From positions 1 to 64,000 of the IMG/VR virus record IMGVR_UViG_3300010885_047252: a DNA stretch of 64,000 nucleotides. One strand, written 5' to 3'. Shown piece by piece: positions 40,833-49,684 of this stretch (positions within the stretch are counted from its first letter, which is position 1; each line of letters begins with the position of its first letter). The position numbers and the translations under genes were made by a program. The notes below the pieces were generated by a model. The model worked only from the letters and a program-made list of their open reading frames with translations. It was not told the DNA's origin and did no database searches. The stretch is from a virus.

Positions 40833-43373
40833 TTAAAACATTGCGTTAGCTCTACGCTTAGGTGGTTCTGTATTGACATTGGTAAATACAATTGGTGAAG
40901 ATTGAGAATGAAACTTCTGATACTCAAGAGCATCGAAGAAAGAGTGCATTACAGAATCTTGATCAGGAAATGACCAAGATGTAACTGTATGTTCTTTCAT
41001 TTTTATCTTACCATCTGTATAGTTCATTACAACTCGATTACCAATACCATAGTGCTGAAGTGCGCGTTCTAAGTGTGGATACACTATGCGATTCATTACA
41101 ATTTGATCAGTAACCTTACCATTGCTGGTAGGAATATTAATAGAAGCAGAATACAATGCCAATATAAAGTCATGTTGATCCTGCGGACGTTCGAATGATT
41201 CTACGTGTTCTGATATTGCAGTATACAAGTATTCCCATTCGGTACGTTTAATTCCAGTTGATGCTTGAACGGTGTCGGCAGCATTTGCATTGAAAATATC
41301 CATACGGAATTGACGCAAAAGTGGAAGTGCATGAAAGTACAGGCGCTGTCCAAGTTTGTGAACAATATCCGAAGGACGGACATTCTCTTGTGCATGCTTG
41401 CTAATACGGTGGGTATAGGCACGATAATACTCAGTACAAAGTGTATTGAGTTGAGTGATTTTACCTTCGTATGTTTCTACTTCAGGATGCTTTGCAGCAA
41501 GTGAGCGGAAACGACTATGCCAAAAGTCACGGTCTATAGGTTTGCCAGTAGCGAGTACTTCTTCAACCATAACGCCTGCCTCTGTATCAATTGCAATACG
41601 ATCGTTAGGATCTGATGTTTGAGTACAACCATCAATTGCAGATTCTAGAGAACAAAGCTGTACAGTACGGTGTTGTCCAACAACCATAGAGTGTAGCATT
41701 GTAGCGTTAACATATCGACCGACATTGCCACCGTTCATAGCGGTGTCAATATCAGACATGACATCTTCAACAGAGTATACACTCGTTGATGGTCTAGGTT
41801 TAACTGGAGAGTTTTCACTGGGCAAGCCAGAGTAACTAACGTTTTCATTACGAATAGCAGTAGACAAACGAACGGGCCAGTTTCGACCGTTTACAACGGG
41901 GAACGAAACTTCTTCGCCGTTTGCCTTTTCCCATGTGGGATACCATTCATCTTCAACGTAGCTAAAGATTGAATACTCGCCATAACCGTTTGGTGAACGA
42001 ACAACAATGACGACTTTCTCGCCATCGTTTGGACCAGATTCCATAGTACGATAAAATAGTTTAAAGAAGTCATCTTCGTCATGACCGCCATGGCTCTCAT
42101 ACATTTCGAGCCAGTCAAAGTCACTGACTATATGAACACCAATGCTGTTAATACGACGAATGGTGCCTTCTTCTACTTCAATATCATAACCAGCCATACG
42201 TGCAAGTGATTCGGGAATCACCTGCTCATAGACTGAACATGGAATAGGAATACGCTTTTGAAGTGGTTTGGCGTGAGAAACAGCAAGTGTTTCAAATAGC
42301 CAGGGAGAATCCGTTACGGATAATCCCATACTAACCCAGCGATAACCAACATAGGATATACGAGAATGTGCTTCCACATCCTCAATGTCTTGATTTTCAC
42401 GTGAGAAGTTACGCATGAATACAGACTTCCAGTTAGTTAAAAGCTTTCCATCAATTGCTTGTTGGAACATCTTTTCATATTCTTCCTTAAGCCACATTTC
42501 CATGTCGGATTTACGGAACAACTTTGGAAAGTTGATAACAGTTTGATCATCTGTGATAACACGGCTCTTAGGGCCTTGTGGTTCTGCGAGCAGGCGATAA
42601 CCTCCATCATAAGTGATTTCGGTTTTCAGGTTTTCACGAGATGAAATAACATCAATGCCTTCAGGTAAATTATCAGAGACAATAAAATTGCCCTTGATCA
42701 TACCTTCAGGAGTAATGATACGACCATTAAATACTTTAGAATTTCCAAGGAAATTAATAAGTTGTGCTTTAATAGTTGGATCATAATAATACTCATTAGT
42801 ATCCAATGTGTTATGAGGTTCATACACGGGAAGATTCTCAATGCCAGCATGGATTAGGCGAGATGAAACAACAAAGCCACCGTCTAATAGACGGGGAATT
42901 GCTTCAACTACCCAATCAGCCCAGCCTGAGTTAAAATCATAACGAGTATACTCGGTAGATTCAACCCATTTGATATTCAATGTGTCGAAGTGAGCGTTGA
43001 TAAGAGTTGCGCGGTGAAATGATTTCAACCGCTTAGCTGTCTTACCGCCACCTTTGACATTAAAGCCCATGGTATTAAGTGTAGACATCCATCCTTCTTG
43101 TTCATCGATGATGCAAGCTACAATTTTGTTCTTGTCTACAAGAGCATATTGTACAGATGGATGAGAGATTAGACGTTCCACCTCTGCACGTTCAAATGCA
43201 TTAGTTGGAATTGGCAATGCTGCAATACGGTATTCTGGTGAACCAGAAAACTGAAGTGCATGACGCATTACGCCAATATCGTAAAATCCGAATTGGTAAT
43301 TATTATTAGAACGCAATGGGCCATTAGCCATTGCTTTCAAGCGAACGTTTGGTTTGTTTTGATTGTTAGTCAT
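40833..43373 (-). CDS. Large conserved phage protein, paralogue of the 56.9-kb gene
   Basis: An 846-aa cytosolic protein, paralogous over its first 500 residues to the protein at 56907-59246: shared GW.S..N.GF...K..KRL near 120, TPEGMIKGNF near 220, and HGGHDEDDFFK..R (about 428-440) followed by VRSPNGYGEYS. The G-G-x-D-x-D-D segment and the upstream K-G-N motif faintly recall catalytic barrels of two-barrel RNA polymerases, but D-x-D-G-D is not intact and I do not assign that activity. The 37-bp repeat array lies just upstream. Strong terminator downstream. Confidence 0.6.
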   Translation of the reverse strand: MTNNQNKPNVRLKAMANGPLRSNNNYQFGFYDIGVMRHALQFSGSPEYRIAALPIPTNAFERAEVERLISHPSVQYALVDKNKIVACIIDEQEGWMSTLNTMGFNVKGGGKTAKRLKSFHRATLINAHFDTLNIKWVESTEYTRYDFNSGWADWVVEAIPRLLDGGFVVSSRLIHAGIENLPVYEPHNTLDTNEYYYDPTIKAQLINFLGNSKVFNGRIITPEGMIKGNFIVSDNLPEGIDVISSRENLKTEITYDGGYRLLAEPQGPKSRVITDDQTVINFPKLFRKSDMEMWLKEEYEKMFQQAIDGKLLTNWKSVFMRNFSRENQDIEDVEAHSRISYVGYRWVSMGLSVTDSPWLFETLAVSHAKPLQKRIPIPCSVYEQVIPESLARMAGYDIEVEEGTIRRINSIGVHIVSDFDWLEMYESHGGHDEDDFFKLFYRTMESGPNDGEKVVIVVRSPNGYGEYSIFSYVEDEWYPTWEKANGEEVSFPVVNGRNWPVRLSTAIRNENVSYSGLPSENSPVKPRPSTSVYSVEDVMSDIDTAMNGGNVGRYVNATMLHSMVVGQHRTVQLCSLESAIDGCTQTSDPNDRIAIDTEAGVMVEEVLATGKPIDRDFWHSRFRSLAAKHPEVETYEGKITQLNTLCTEYYRAYTHRISKHAQENVRPSDIVHKLGQRLYFHALPLLRQFRMDIFNANAADTVQASTGIKRTEWEYLYTAISEHVESFERPQDQHDFILALYSASINIPTSNGKVTDQIVMNRIVYPHLERALQHYGIGNRVVMNYTDGKIKMKEHTVTSWSFPDQDSVMHSFFDALEYQKFHSQSSPIVFTNVNTEPPKRRANAMF

Positions 43374-43453
43374 ATTTTCTCCTTTGTACTAGTTAAACTA
43401 GTCCCTTCTTTTTTATTTACAATTTAGTTACATTCAGTTGTATGGAATGTAGT

Positions 43454-44000
43454 GTGTTTCATTTTTAAGCTATGACACTATCTGGATAGATGATTCATTT
43501 ATTGGTCATGATATAAGTCCGACTGGATGATTCATTCTGTTTAATTGATATTAGTTGATCCCATTGATTCATTCGAAGGAAATGGTATTCTCTGATGGAG
43601 TGATTCATTTTCTTCCTATGTTATTAGTTAGGCGCTTTGATTCATTTACAAAGTCTGTTACTAGTCTGCTAATTTGATTCATTCATGAACAATGATACTA
43701 TTTGGGTTTTTTGATTCATTCATATCATCTGATACAAGTTCGTAACTATGATTCATTTATTCTCTATGTTATTTATTTGCTTGTGGTGATTCATTCGTAC
43801 ACTTTGTTACTTGTTGTAAAACATGATTCATTCAACACGCATGTTAGTAATTTGTTTTGTTGATTCATTTCCAAGGCCTGTTACAAATCTGGCTCGATGA
43901 TTCATTTAAGCTATGTGTTACTTAATCTTATGATATGATTCATTTATAGGTAATGATACTGATCAACGAAGATGATTCATTCTACTTCTATTGTTACTTA
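43454..44000. repeat. 14-copy 37-bp iteron array
   Basis: GATTCATT begins at 43492, 43529, 43566, 43602, 43639, 43676, 43713, 43750, 43788, 43825, 43862, 43899, 43937 and 43974, a period of 36-38 bp. Each unit is tGATTCATTy-N9-t followed by a second conserved box GATACT/GTTACT/GTTATT, then 11-12 variable bases. A degenerate unit precedes the first copy. There is no ORF in the stretch. The 37-bp period (about 3.5 helical turns) and short conserved boxes suit cooperative protein binding, as in replication-origin iterons or centromere-like partition sites. Repeats are too short for CRISPR. Confidence 0.9.
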
Positions 44001-44001
44001 T

Positions 44002-44247
44002 TTAGTGGAGTAATTTAATTTTAGTATTTCTTCGGATGACAACTCTTGCACGAATTGATAGACCGCCCCATACACCATGGTTAATGTTATTTTCAATAGC
44101 ATATAAACCACATGGTGTTTTTACGGGGCAGTCTTGACAAAACGCAATAGCTTTTTTTGTTCCTGATACATGATCAGAGAAAAAGAAATTAGTATCTTTA
44201 ATTGATTTACATTTAGCAAATTCAATAAATGATTCTGATATAGGCAT
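44002..44247 (-). CDS. WhiB-family iron-sulfur regulator, second copy
   Basis: An 81-aa short WhiB: FAKCKS, then FCQDCPVKTPCGLYA (C-x2-C-x5-C) and HGVWGGLSIRARVVIRR with the G-V-W-G-G turn and a basic tail for DNA or sigma contact. Different length and sequence from the WhiB near 30 kb. It ends at the iteron array and begins behind an aaggaat RBS. Likely a phage transcription regulator exploiting the actinobacterial sigma factor. Confidence 0.9.
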   Translation of the reverse strand: MPISESFIEFAKCKSIKDTNFFFSDHVSGTKKAIAFCQDCPVKTPCGLYAIENNINHGVWGGLSIRARVVIRRNTKIKLLH

Positions 44248-44261
44248 TAGTATTCCTTATT

Positions 44262-44594
44262 TTAATAGCGAGTAAAGTTCATAGATACAGAACCAAAAAA
44301 GGCAATAGCAGCAGATGCTAGTAAGTAATTGTCTACTTTGAGTTCAAAACTATTAAACAAAATAGTTAAAGAATTTTTATTATTTTGATAATCATAAATA
44401 GGAATGAGCATAAGTGGCTCTAGTTCAGTATGAGTTTCGGAAATTTTAAGTTTAAGATCAAGATCTTGAATAACTTTATGTTCCGAAGGATTGTTATGAT
44501 TAAGATCAGTTAAAAATGATTTTACAAATTTATTTAAACTTTCATTCCAATGCTCAGGTGCATCTTGTAATTGTGGTTGGGTTGTGGTATTCAT
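44262..44594 (-). CDS. Hypothetical protein, 110 aa
   Basis: Beta/alpha protein ending in a hydrophobic segment (YLLASAAIAFFGSVSMNF). Preceded by aaggaat RBS. Function unknown. Confidence 0.5.
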   Translation of the reverse strand: MNTTTQPQLQDAPEHWNESLNKFVKSFLTDLNHNNPSEHKVIQDLDLKLKISETHTELEPLMLIPIYDYQNNKNSLTILFNSFELKVDNYLLASAAIAFFGSVSMNFTRY

Positions 44595-44596
44595 TG

Positions 44597-45184
44597 TTAT
44601 TCCTTATTAGTTAATAGGTTGGTTTGGTTTAAAAAGCTTTCAAACTTAGAGCGACCCTTGTTAGAGACTCGCCATAAGTTAAAAGCCCAACGGTCTGGGT
44701 CTACATCTTCTGTCCAATGTAAGTTCTTACAATTGAATTCGAAGACTTCGCCACCAGTCATCTGAATTTTGGTAACTTCAGGTGGATTGATTTGCTGGTC
44801 TTCAGGGACCCAATTGTACATTGGGTAAGCTTTAGAGTAGCACCATGTAACGTTGCCTAGATTGATTCCGACGGATCGGAAATCAGCATAAGCAGCATCT
44901 CGGTGTGGTTTAATGGTTCCGCCCTTGGAAACAAGTCCAAGGTCTGGTTCCCAACTAAACGTAGAACATAGTCCTGTTATATAGTCCCAAATCCTATCAT
45001 CTTGGAAACCAAGCTTGTAGTCTTGTACTTCGCTCAAAGGAGCTTCGTATGGGAACCATGAACGACGTCGAGATGGAGCATAGTTAGAAACGTCTGTGCC
45101 AAGGTTAGGTTCAATATTCTCTTCAAGATATTGAATAATGTTGGCTACGTTTTCAGGGCTAAGAGTTTTAATTATATTAAGCAT
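44597..45184 (-). CDS. Putative 2OG-Fe(II) oxygenase
   Basis: A 195-aa protein with TIKPHRDAAYADFRSVGINLG (HxD) and FNCKNLHWTEDVDPDRWAFNLWRVS (distal His and Arg), in the order of 2-oxoglutarate dioxygenases. The substrate is unknown; related phage proteins often act on nucleobases, DNA or amino acids. The second such enzyme in the window. Confidence 0.6.
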   Translation of the reverse strand: MLNIIKTLSPENVANIIQYLEENIEPNLGTDVSNYAPSRRRSWFPYEAPLSEVQDYKLGFQDDRIWDYITGLCSTFSWEPDLGLVSKGGTIKPHRDAAYADFRSVGINLGNVTWCYSKAYPMYNWVPEDQQINPPEVTKIQMTGGEVFEFNCKNLHWTEDVDPDRWAFNLWRVSNKGRSKFESFLNQTNLLTNKE

Positions 45185-45197
45185 TGTTCTTCTTTTG

Positions 45198-45470
45198 TTA
45201 TTTGATAATAGATTGAGTTGAACTTAGGCAAACGGAATTGCCTAATGCATCTTTGTGAATAGGATTGCAAAACAAGAATGTTGATTCTTTAGAATTTTGA
45301 TCCATATAATCAAGTTCTTTCATTGAATCAAGATCCTTAAGTTGATCTTGAGAGAGTCCAGGATTGTTTTTAACAACCCTGTTCATAAGAGTAAAGAACA
45401 TGTCATCAGCGCATGCGTCACAAAGTGTATTTGTTTTGCCTGACTTCCAGGTATAAATTTTAATTGCCAT
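45198..45470 (-). CDS. Hypothetical CxxC protein, 90 aa
   Basis: NTLCDACADDMFF near the N-terminus and a second Cys pair towards the end (LFCNPIHKD...VCLSS) may form a zinc site. RBS aaggaat. Function unknown. Confidence 0.45.
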   Translation of the reverse strand: MAIKIYTWKSGKTNTLCDACADDMFFTLMNRVVKNNPGLSQDQLKDLDSMKELDYMDQNSKESTFLFCNPIHKDALGNSVCLSSTQSIIK

Positions 45471-45491
45471 TATGATTCCTTATTATTTAGT

Positions 45492-45911
45492 TTATTTAAA
45501 TTTTCCTGTTGCATTAAAATATTCAAGAGATCCTGGTATTTTAGTCAACATTTTTTTTGCAGTAAGCAAGGGTAGTGTTTGGCTGTAAACAGCACGGTGA
45601 ATTTGTTTAATTTGCAATTTAGGAATCAACTTATCATAATAGTTATTATAATAATATTTAATAAACCAATTAAGCGTTTCGTCAGACATATCAAGGTGAA
45701 TATGAATGCGAGAAAGCTTTTTGTTTAGTTGATTAAAAATTGAATCAGTTATATGTGCATTTTTCTTTAGGTGATCAGCTGGAGTAGTAATAATTTCATA
45801 AAAATTAAGATATCCAGCTTCATAAAATTTATTGCGAAGAGTAATAGATAAAGTAAAATTGTTGTTTGTTACTGTTCTAATATCTTCATAAAGAAATTTA
45901 TAAATACTCAT
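45492..45911 (-). CDS. RNAP alpha-CTD-like helix-hairpin-helix protein
   Basis: A 139-aa protein. LSITLRNKFYEAGYLNFYEIITTPADHLKKN.HITDSIFNQLNKKLSRIHIHL follows the layout of the bacterial RNA polymerase alpha C-terminal domain (S-x-R-x-x-N-x-L...L...L-x-K...S-x-x-E-I-x-x-x-L). A free alpha-CTD-like protein could bind UP elements or activators and redirect host transcription. The similarity is by pattern only. Confidence 0.5.
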   Translation of the reverse strand: MSIYKFLYEDIRTVTNNNFTLSITLRNKFYEAGYLNFYEIITTPADHLKKNAHITDSIFNQLNKKLSRIHIHLDMSDETLNWFIKYYYNNYYDKLIPKLQIKQIHRAVYSQTLPLLTAKKMLTKIPGSLEYFNATGKFK

Positions 45912-45961
45912 TGTTGTTCCTTATTGGTTAGCTTATGGTGGGGGCTTGCGCCCCCACACGA

Positions 45962-46816
45962 TTAAGCAAATGGGTTTCCTGGGATAGCAATCTCGTGGAC
46001 ATGATCGCCGTGGGCAATAATGTATGGACGAGGTGCTGGTTCACCATAGTGAGCCTGAAACGCTACTGCGTGATAGTGAGACAAGAAAATTTTGACTGCA
46101 AATCTACGAGCTTGTGCATCGATCTGTGCGTCTGATAATATACCAGTCTCAAGAGTAGCACGTGTCTGATTAGCTTTAAAGTTTTTAGTGTCAAGAATCT
46201 CTTTAGCAAAGTCGGCATAATCGCCGGCTTCGTTCTTAGAAACTCTACGATCTTTATCTTGCTTGTATAGATGACCATAGAAGCATTCATCTCGTTTATA
46301 AAACTTCATGAAACTTTGGCCAATCTTCCAAGAAAGAGTCTTTAACTCTGCGTTGAAAGGACGCTTCTGACCCTTTTCCCATTTCTGGGTAGGATCAAGA
46401 CCTGCATATCGCCAAACGCTACCTGCAGTAGGAGCTTTTGTTATGTCAATATGTGCACATAGTCCAGCTGCAAGAACGGGACCAATGCCATACTGGCTAA
46501 GGGCCCATTGACCTGCAACTGTTGACTGAGCAAAGGCTTCAAGTGGGAACTTAAGTGACTTTTCCATAAGCTGAAGATTATAGGACAGAAACTCTACGAG
46601 TTCTGATGGTGAATCTTGAGTCTTAAGCTCTCGAGCTTGTGCAGAAAATGCCATGCGATTTTCTTGAATTGTGTAGTACGCATCGACTAGCTTACGAGTG
46701 GAGTTTTGATCCATCTCTGCAGCAAGTGAACGTACATCTCGGTTAAACCGAGTATACAATGGAAAGTCAAAGGTGTCGGGAGTAATGATATTGGTTTGTA
46801 GTTGTGGTTGATTCAT
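45962..46816 (-). CDS. IS110/IS116-like HhH-domain protein
   Basis: A 284-aa protein. YGIGPVLAAGLCAHIDI...AGSVWRYAGLDP...KGQKRPFNAELKTLSWKIGQSFMK matches the C-terminal Transposase_20 region of IS110/IS116 transposases. The N-terminal DEDD nuclease domain of real transposases is not visible, and there are no flanking repeats. Better read as a domesticated phage DNA-binding protein than as an insertion sequence. Confidence 0.65.
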   Translation of the reverse strand: MNQPQLQTNIITPDTFDFPLYTRFNRDVRSLAAEMDQNSTRKLVDAYYTIQENRMAFSAQARELKTQDSPSELVEFLSYNLQLMEKSLKFPLEAFAQSTVAGQWALSQYGIGPVLAAGLCAHIDITKAPTAGSVWRYAGLDPTQKWEKGQKRPFNAELKTLSWKIGQSFMKFYKRDECFYGHLYKQDKDRRVSKNEAGDYADFAKEILDTKNFKANQTRATLETGILSDAQIDAQARRFAVKIFLSHYHAVAFQAHYGEPAPRPYIIAHGDHVHEIAIPGNPFA

Positions 46817-46857
46817 TTTATATTCCTTATGTTATATGAATAGTTTTGGTACGGGTT

Positions 46858-47319
46858 TTAAGGTGTTGTTGTTGGGGTTCTTGAAGTAGCTTCTTTGAAA
46901 GCAGTACTTATTTTTTCTGGAAGCCAGAATGGAAATGTAATAACCTTTCCAATAAAGTAAAATAGTTTACAAAGATCTACGAATAGCTTCTTAGTTCTTT
47001 CTATTTGACTAGATATATTGTTCCTGTACTGCTTTAACACAGGTGCTCCGCCTTTGATTGCTTGTGGACTGTCATAGTTCCAATGCAAGAATGCATAACC
47101 TGGAATTGACAATACAGTTGAAATCATGGCTGCACCAAGTGCAATGATACCAGCAGCACCGAATGCAAGACCTAAGATAAATGACAAGGCAATTGATATT
47201 ACCATGTTAACCCATTTAATCTTATGAGCATTTTTGCGCCATGCTGGAATTTTAGCTGCAAACATAAGCTCGATTACAGTCGAAGCTATTGCAAGCATTA
47301 CCATCATAGTTAATAGCAT
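46858..47319 (-). CDS. Multi-pass membrane protein, 153 aa
   Basis: Three to four membrane helices (LLTMMVMLAIASTVIEL, VISIALSFILGLAFGAAGI, IIALGAAMISTVLSI) and a cytosolic tail ending in Thr/Pro. Good RBS (aaggag). Could be a holin-like or envelope protein, but no family is recognised. Confidence 0.55.
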   Translation of the reverse strand: MLLTMMVMLAIASTVIELMFAAKIPAWRKNAHKIKWVNMVISIALSFILGLAFGAAGIIALGAAMISTVLSIPGYAFLHWNYDSPQAIKGGAPVLKQYRNNISSQIERTKKLFVDLCKLFYFIGKVITFPFWLPEKISTAFKEATSRTPTTTP

Positions 47320-47417
47320 TTATTTCTCCTTCTATTGAAACTGGAAATTCTTATTTTTTGTAAAATCCAATTGCCCTTCTTTTTTGTATGAACAAAAAAA
47401 GATGATTACAATACTAA

Positions 47418-47445
47418 AGGGCCGGACTCTTGCGAGCCCGACCCT
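47418..47445 (-). terminator. Intrinsic terminator after the 47.5-kb gene
   Basis: AGGGCCGGACTC and GAGCCCGACCCT form a 12-bp stem with two mismatches and a TTGC loop; leftward CCCTTTAGTATTG follows, as at 50447. Confidence 0.6.
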
Positions 47446-47490
47446 AAGGTACCGTGATTTTAATTTTTATTTCTTAAAGTGTATTGACTA

Positions 47491-47835
47491 TTAGTTAGTC
47501 AACATTACCCAGAGATCAATCATTTTGGTCTTATCATTGAACTGCGATGCAGATGCAATGCGAAGATTGTCTTTTGCAGCGCGTGACGACAGAGAAGCTC
47601 TGAGTGACGCTAACTGCTTTTGGTTTGTTACTGGAATGTTCACGTGTGCCCATTCATTTCTGTTTGTAAGCAGGTTGCTATACAACTCAGAGATGACTGG
47701 ATTGCGACGCCGGCCCTTACCAGAGTTTACTGGTGGTTCACCTTTGATGAACGTCAGTAACTTGGTAGGCTCGGCAATAGCAAACTTACGTGGATTCCGA
47801 TCGATTTGAGTCTCGATGCTCTCGATAATAGCCAT
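47491..47835 (-). CDS. Hypothetical protein, 114 aa
   Basis: Start at the ATG at 47835 (aaggagc RBS); the frame extends to 47868. Basic alpha/beta protein (SGKGRRRNPVISELYSNLLTNRNEW) with a compact C-terminal half. Flanked by a terminator and a perfect palindrome, so probably its own transcription unit. Function unknown. Confidence 0.5.
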   Translation of the reverse strand: MAIIESIETQIDRNPRKFAIAEPTKLLTFIKGEPPVNSGKGRRRNPVISELYSNLLTNRNEWAHVNIPVTNQKQLASLRASLSSRAAKDNLRIASASQFNDKTKMIDLWVMLTN

Positions 47836-47854
47836 GGTGTGCTCCTTATATGAA

Positions 47855-47868
47855 TTGACAATTGTCAA
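47855..47868. promoter_or_regulatory. Perfect 14-bp palindrome, candidate operator
   Basis: TTGACAATTGTCAA in the gap between the wall-hydrolase stop and the 47835 start; dyad symmetry and position suggest a repressor or activator site. Confidence 0.4.
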
Positions 47869-47881
47869 AGTTTTTTATGAA

Positions 47882-48760
47882 CTATACTTTTGCTTTAATA
47901 TTCCAGTTTAATAATCTTCCACTAGAAAAGTGTAAGATCCAACTGGCAAATAAAGCGTTAACTGCTGGAGTCATTAAGTCGTCAGGACCATAACCAAATT
48001 GTTCTCTTAATGTTTTAAACCATGAAGAGTTGATTTGGAGTAGACCTGAGTCATATGACCCATTAGAGTTTAGTGTCCATACAAGTTGGCCATTTTCCCA
48101 TTTAGCATTGACGGCTCCAGGATTACATCTGGATTCACGCCAAGCAATATAGGAAAAGACTTTGTATGGAAGAGCATACTTCTTAAAGGTTTGTTCAAAT
48201 TGAGGACAATAGAACTGATTACCTACAGGAAGTTTAACTCTTAGTATAGTATCTTTTTTAGCTTTTAGGTAGGTGTTGTTTTTGACGCAACCCCATCCAT
48301 TGAATCCTACTGCTGAACGATAGAATGGCTTATTAGCTAATCTATCTTCTAGAGTAAGAAATTCATTTTTTGTTTGGTAACCTAGGACAGCTATTCTGTT
48401 AGCTACAACAATTTGTTCTAGCACAGTTGCCTTGGAAGGATGAGAAGCAAATTCTTTGCCTCCATAACCTTCCCAGGTAGATATGGCTATGCCAAGTCCA
48501 CCTCCCCAGTTACCACCATTTTGCCAGTCTTGGGCAGTCTCACATTGTGCTACTTTTTTCCAATACTTAATGGAAGGTCCCATTTTGAATGTGACTGTTT
48601 TCCATTTAGTAGGAGTAGTAGGTAAAGTGGTACTTCGGGGCTCGGCTGATTGTTCCGAGACACCTCCAAGATCTGTATCAGATGCTTGTACTGTTGTTGC
48701 TGGAATTACGCCAGCTATTGCCACAATAAGTGACAATATTATATTTCGTATGTTGCGCAT
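47882..48760 (-). CDS. Secreted Rpf plus lysozyme-like cell-wall hydrolase
   Basis: A 292-aa protein. Signal peptide RNIILSLIVAIAGVIPATTVQA. Residues about 60-135 match the Rpf transglycosylase fold (KKVAQCETAQDWQNGGNWGGGLGIAISTWEGYGG...EQIVVANRI) with the catalytic Glu in C-E-T. Residues about 195-285 form a second SLT/lysozyme-like domain (SYIAWRESRCNPGAV...SYDSGLLQINSSW). Cleaves peptidoglycan glycan strands. Rpf domains are characteristic of actinobacteria. A signal-containing endolysin or exolysin is likely. A 430-bp structured leader precedes it. Confidence 0.85.
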   Translation of the reverse strand: MRNIRNIILSLIVAIAGVIPATTVQASDTDLGGVSEQSAEPRSTTLPTTPTKWKTVTFKMGPSIKYWKKVAQCETAQDWQNGGNWGGGLGIAISTWEGYGGKEFASHPSKATVLEQIVVANRIAVLGYQTKNEFLTLEDRLANKPFYRSAVGFNGWGCVKNNTYLKAKKDTILRVKLPVGNQFYCPQFEQTFKKYALPYKVFSYIAWRESRCNPGAVNAKWENGQLVWTLNSNGSYDSGLLQINSSWFKTLREQFGYGPDDLMTPAVNALFASWILHFSSGRLLNWNIKAKV

Positions 48761-49194
48761 GGTATCGCTCCTTTCGTGTGGGTTTGCGATATCAGAAATA
48801 CTGATAACGCATTAGCAAACGCGCAGGTTGCGAAACCGAAGATGCACGGACACAACGAATTGTCCGTAGCAGTGGCAGGATTGCCTCTCCGACTTCGTAG
48901 ATATAACTATCTATTTGGGTTAGGGATGTTACCCCTGCCCGTTGCAAACGGGCATTACATATTGTATCACATAGATGATAGTGGTGTTTGTTTTTAAACT
49001 AAACAAGTTGTTCCTCCAGTGTTTTACCTTACAGAATATTATGTGGTATAATATTTTACTGTTTGAATTCCTATTGGAATTACGGTATAAACGGAAAAGG
49101 GAATACATTACTTAAATGTAAATATCCCGAAGAACTGTTGGGACAATTCCCCGGGATATTACAAAGACATTGTACTCCTGCGCTTCGTAATAAA
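48761..49194. other. Noncoding leader of the wall hydrolase
   Basis: No convincing ORF. Leftward transcripts would form several hairpins (GCCCGTTTGCAACGGGC; GGACAATTCGTTGTGTCC; TATCAGTATTTCTGATA) before an aaggag RBS. Actinobacterial rpf genes often have a c-di-AMP riboswitch here; I could not fit its consensus. On the rightward strand TATAAT at 49048-49053 precedes another hairpin-rich stretch (49085-49160), which might be a small RNA. Confidence 0.45.
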
Positions 49195-49491
49195 TTACGA
49201 TTCGTTTATAGTACCGAAAGTTAAAGTATTATTAACGTTATTGTCATGAATATTCTGGGCTTCTACGCTGCTATCATTGCTGCTGATAGCATTGTGAGAA
49301 GGAGCTGGATTAACTTTATATACGCCTCTACGAATTTGAGAGAATCTAGTAGGATTCTTTCTGAAGTAGATGTAAACGTTTTGAACAGTGCAACCAATTT
49401 CACTTGCAAGGTCTGCAACAGTTGTTTCAGTTCCTTGGGCATACTTTGTATTGATGAGCTGTTCAATAGCATTCTTTTTTCCTCTTGGCAT
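49195..49491 (-). CDS. Helix-turn-helix DNA-binding protein
   Basis: A 98-aa protein. Basic start MPRGKKNAIEQLIN, then TTVADLASEIGCTVQNVYIYFRKNPTRFSQIRRGVYKV, a winged HTH of the kind that gauges nucleoid or operator sites. Polar Asn/Ser-rich C-terminus. Possible regulator of the divergent leader region. Its target is unknown. Confidence 0.55.
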   Translation of the reverse strand: MPRGKKNAIEQLINTKYAQGTETTVADLASEIGCTVQNVYIYFRKNPTRFSQIRRGVYKVNPAPSHNAISSNDSSVEAQNIHDNNVNNTLTFGTINES

Positions 49492-49684
49492 TTTGATACT
49501 CCTCTATGAGGTCGTTTGGATTGATTTGGATTAATTTTAAGTATATAAAGGTATATAATAAAATCGTGTTAACTCTGATATTATTGTCAATATCTTAAGT
49601 TTTTTAGAAACCATCATTACAAACAATATAGGATATATAGTATAAATGAGCCTCAAGGTATATAAATTGAGGGTATTAACAAAA

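Noticed and set aside
43454-44000. CRISPR array
   Set aside because: Conserved boxes are only 6-10 bp, the variable parts are about 9 and 12 bp, and no cas genes are near.
45962-46816. IS110-type insertion sequence
   Set aside because: No N-terminal DEDD nuclease domain and no element ends visible; only the HhH transposase C-domain.
48761-49000. c-di-AMP (ydaO) or cobalamin riboswitch
   Set aside because: Short matches only; order of conserved blocks does not fit either consensus.
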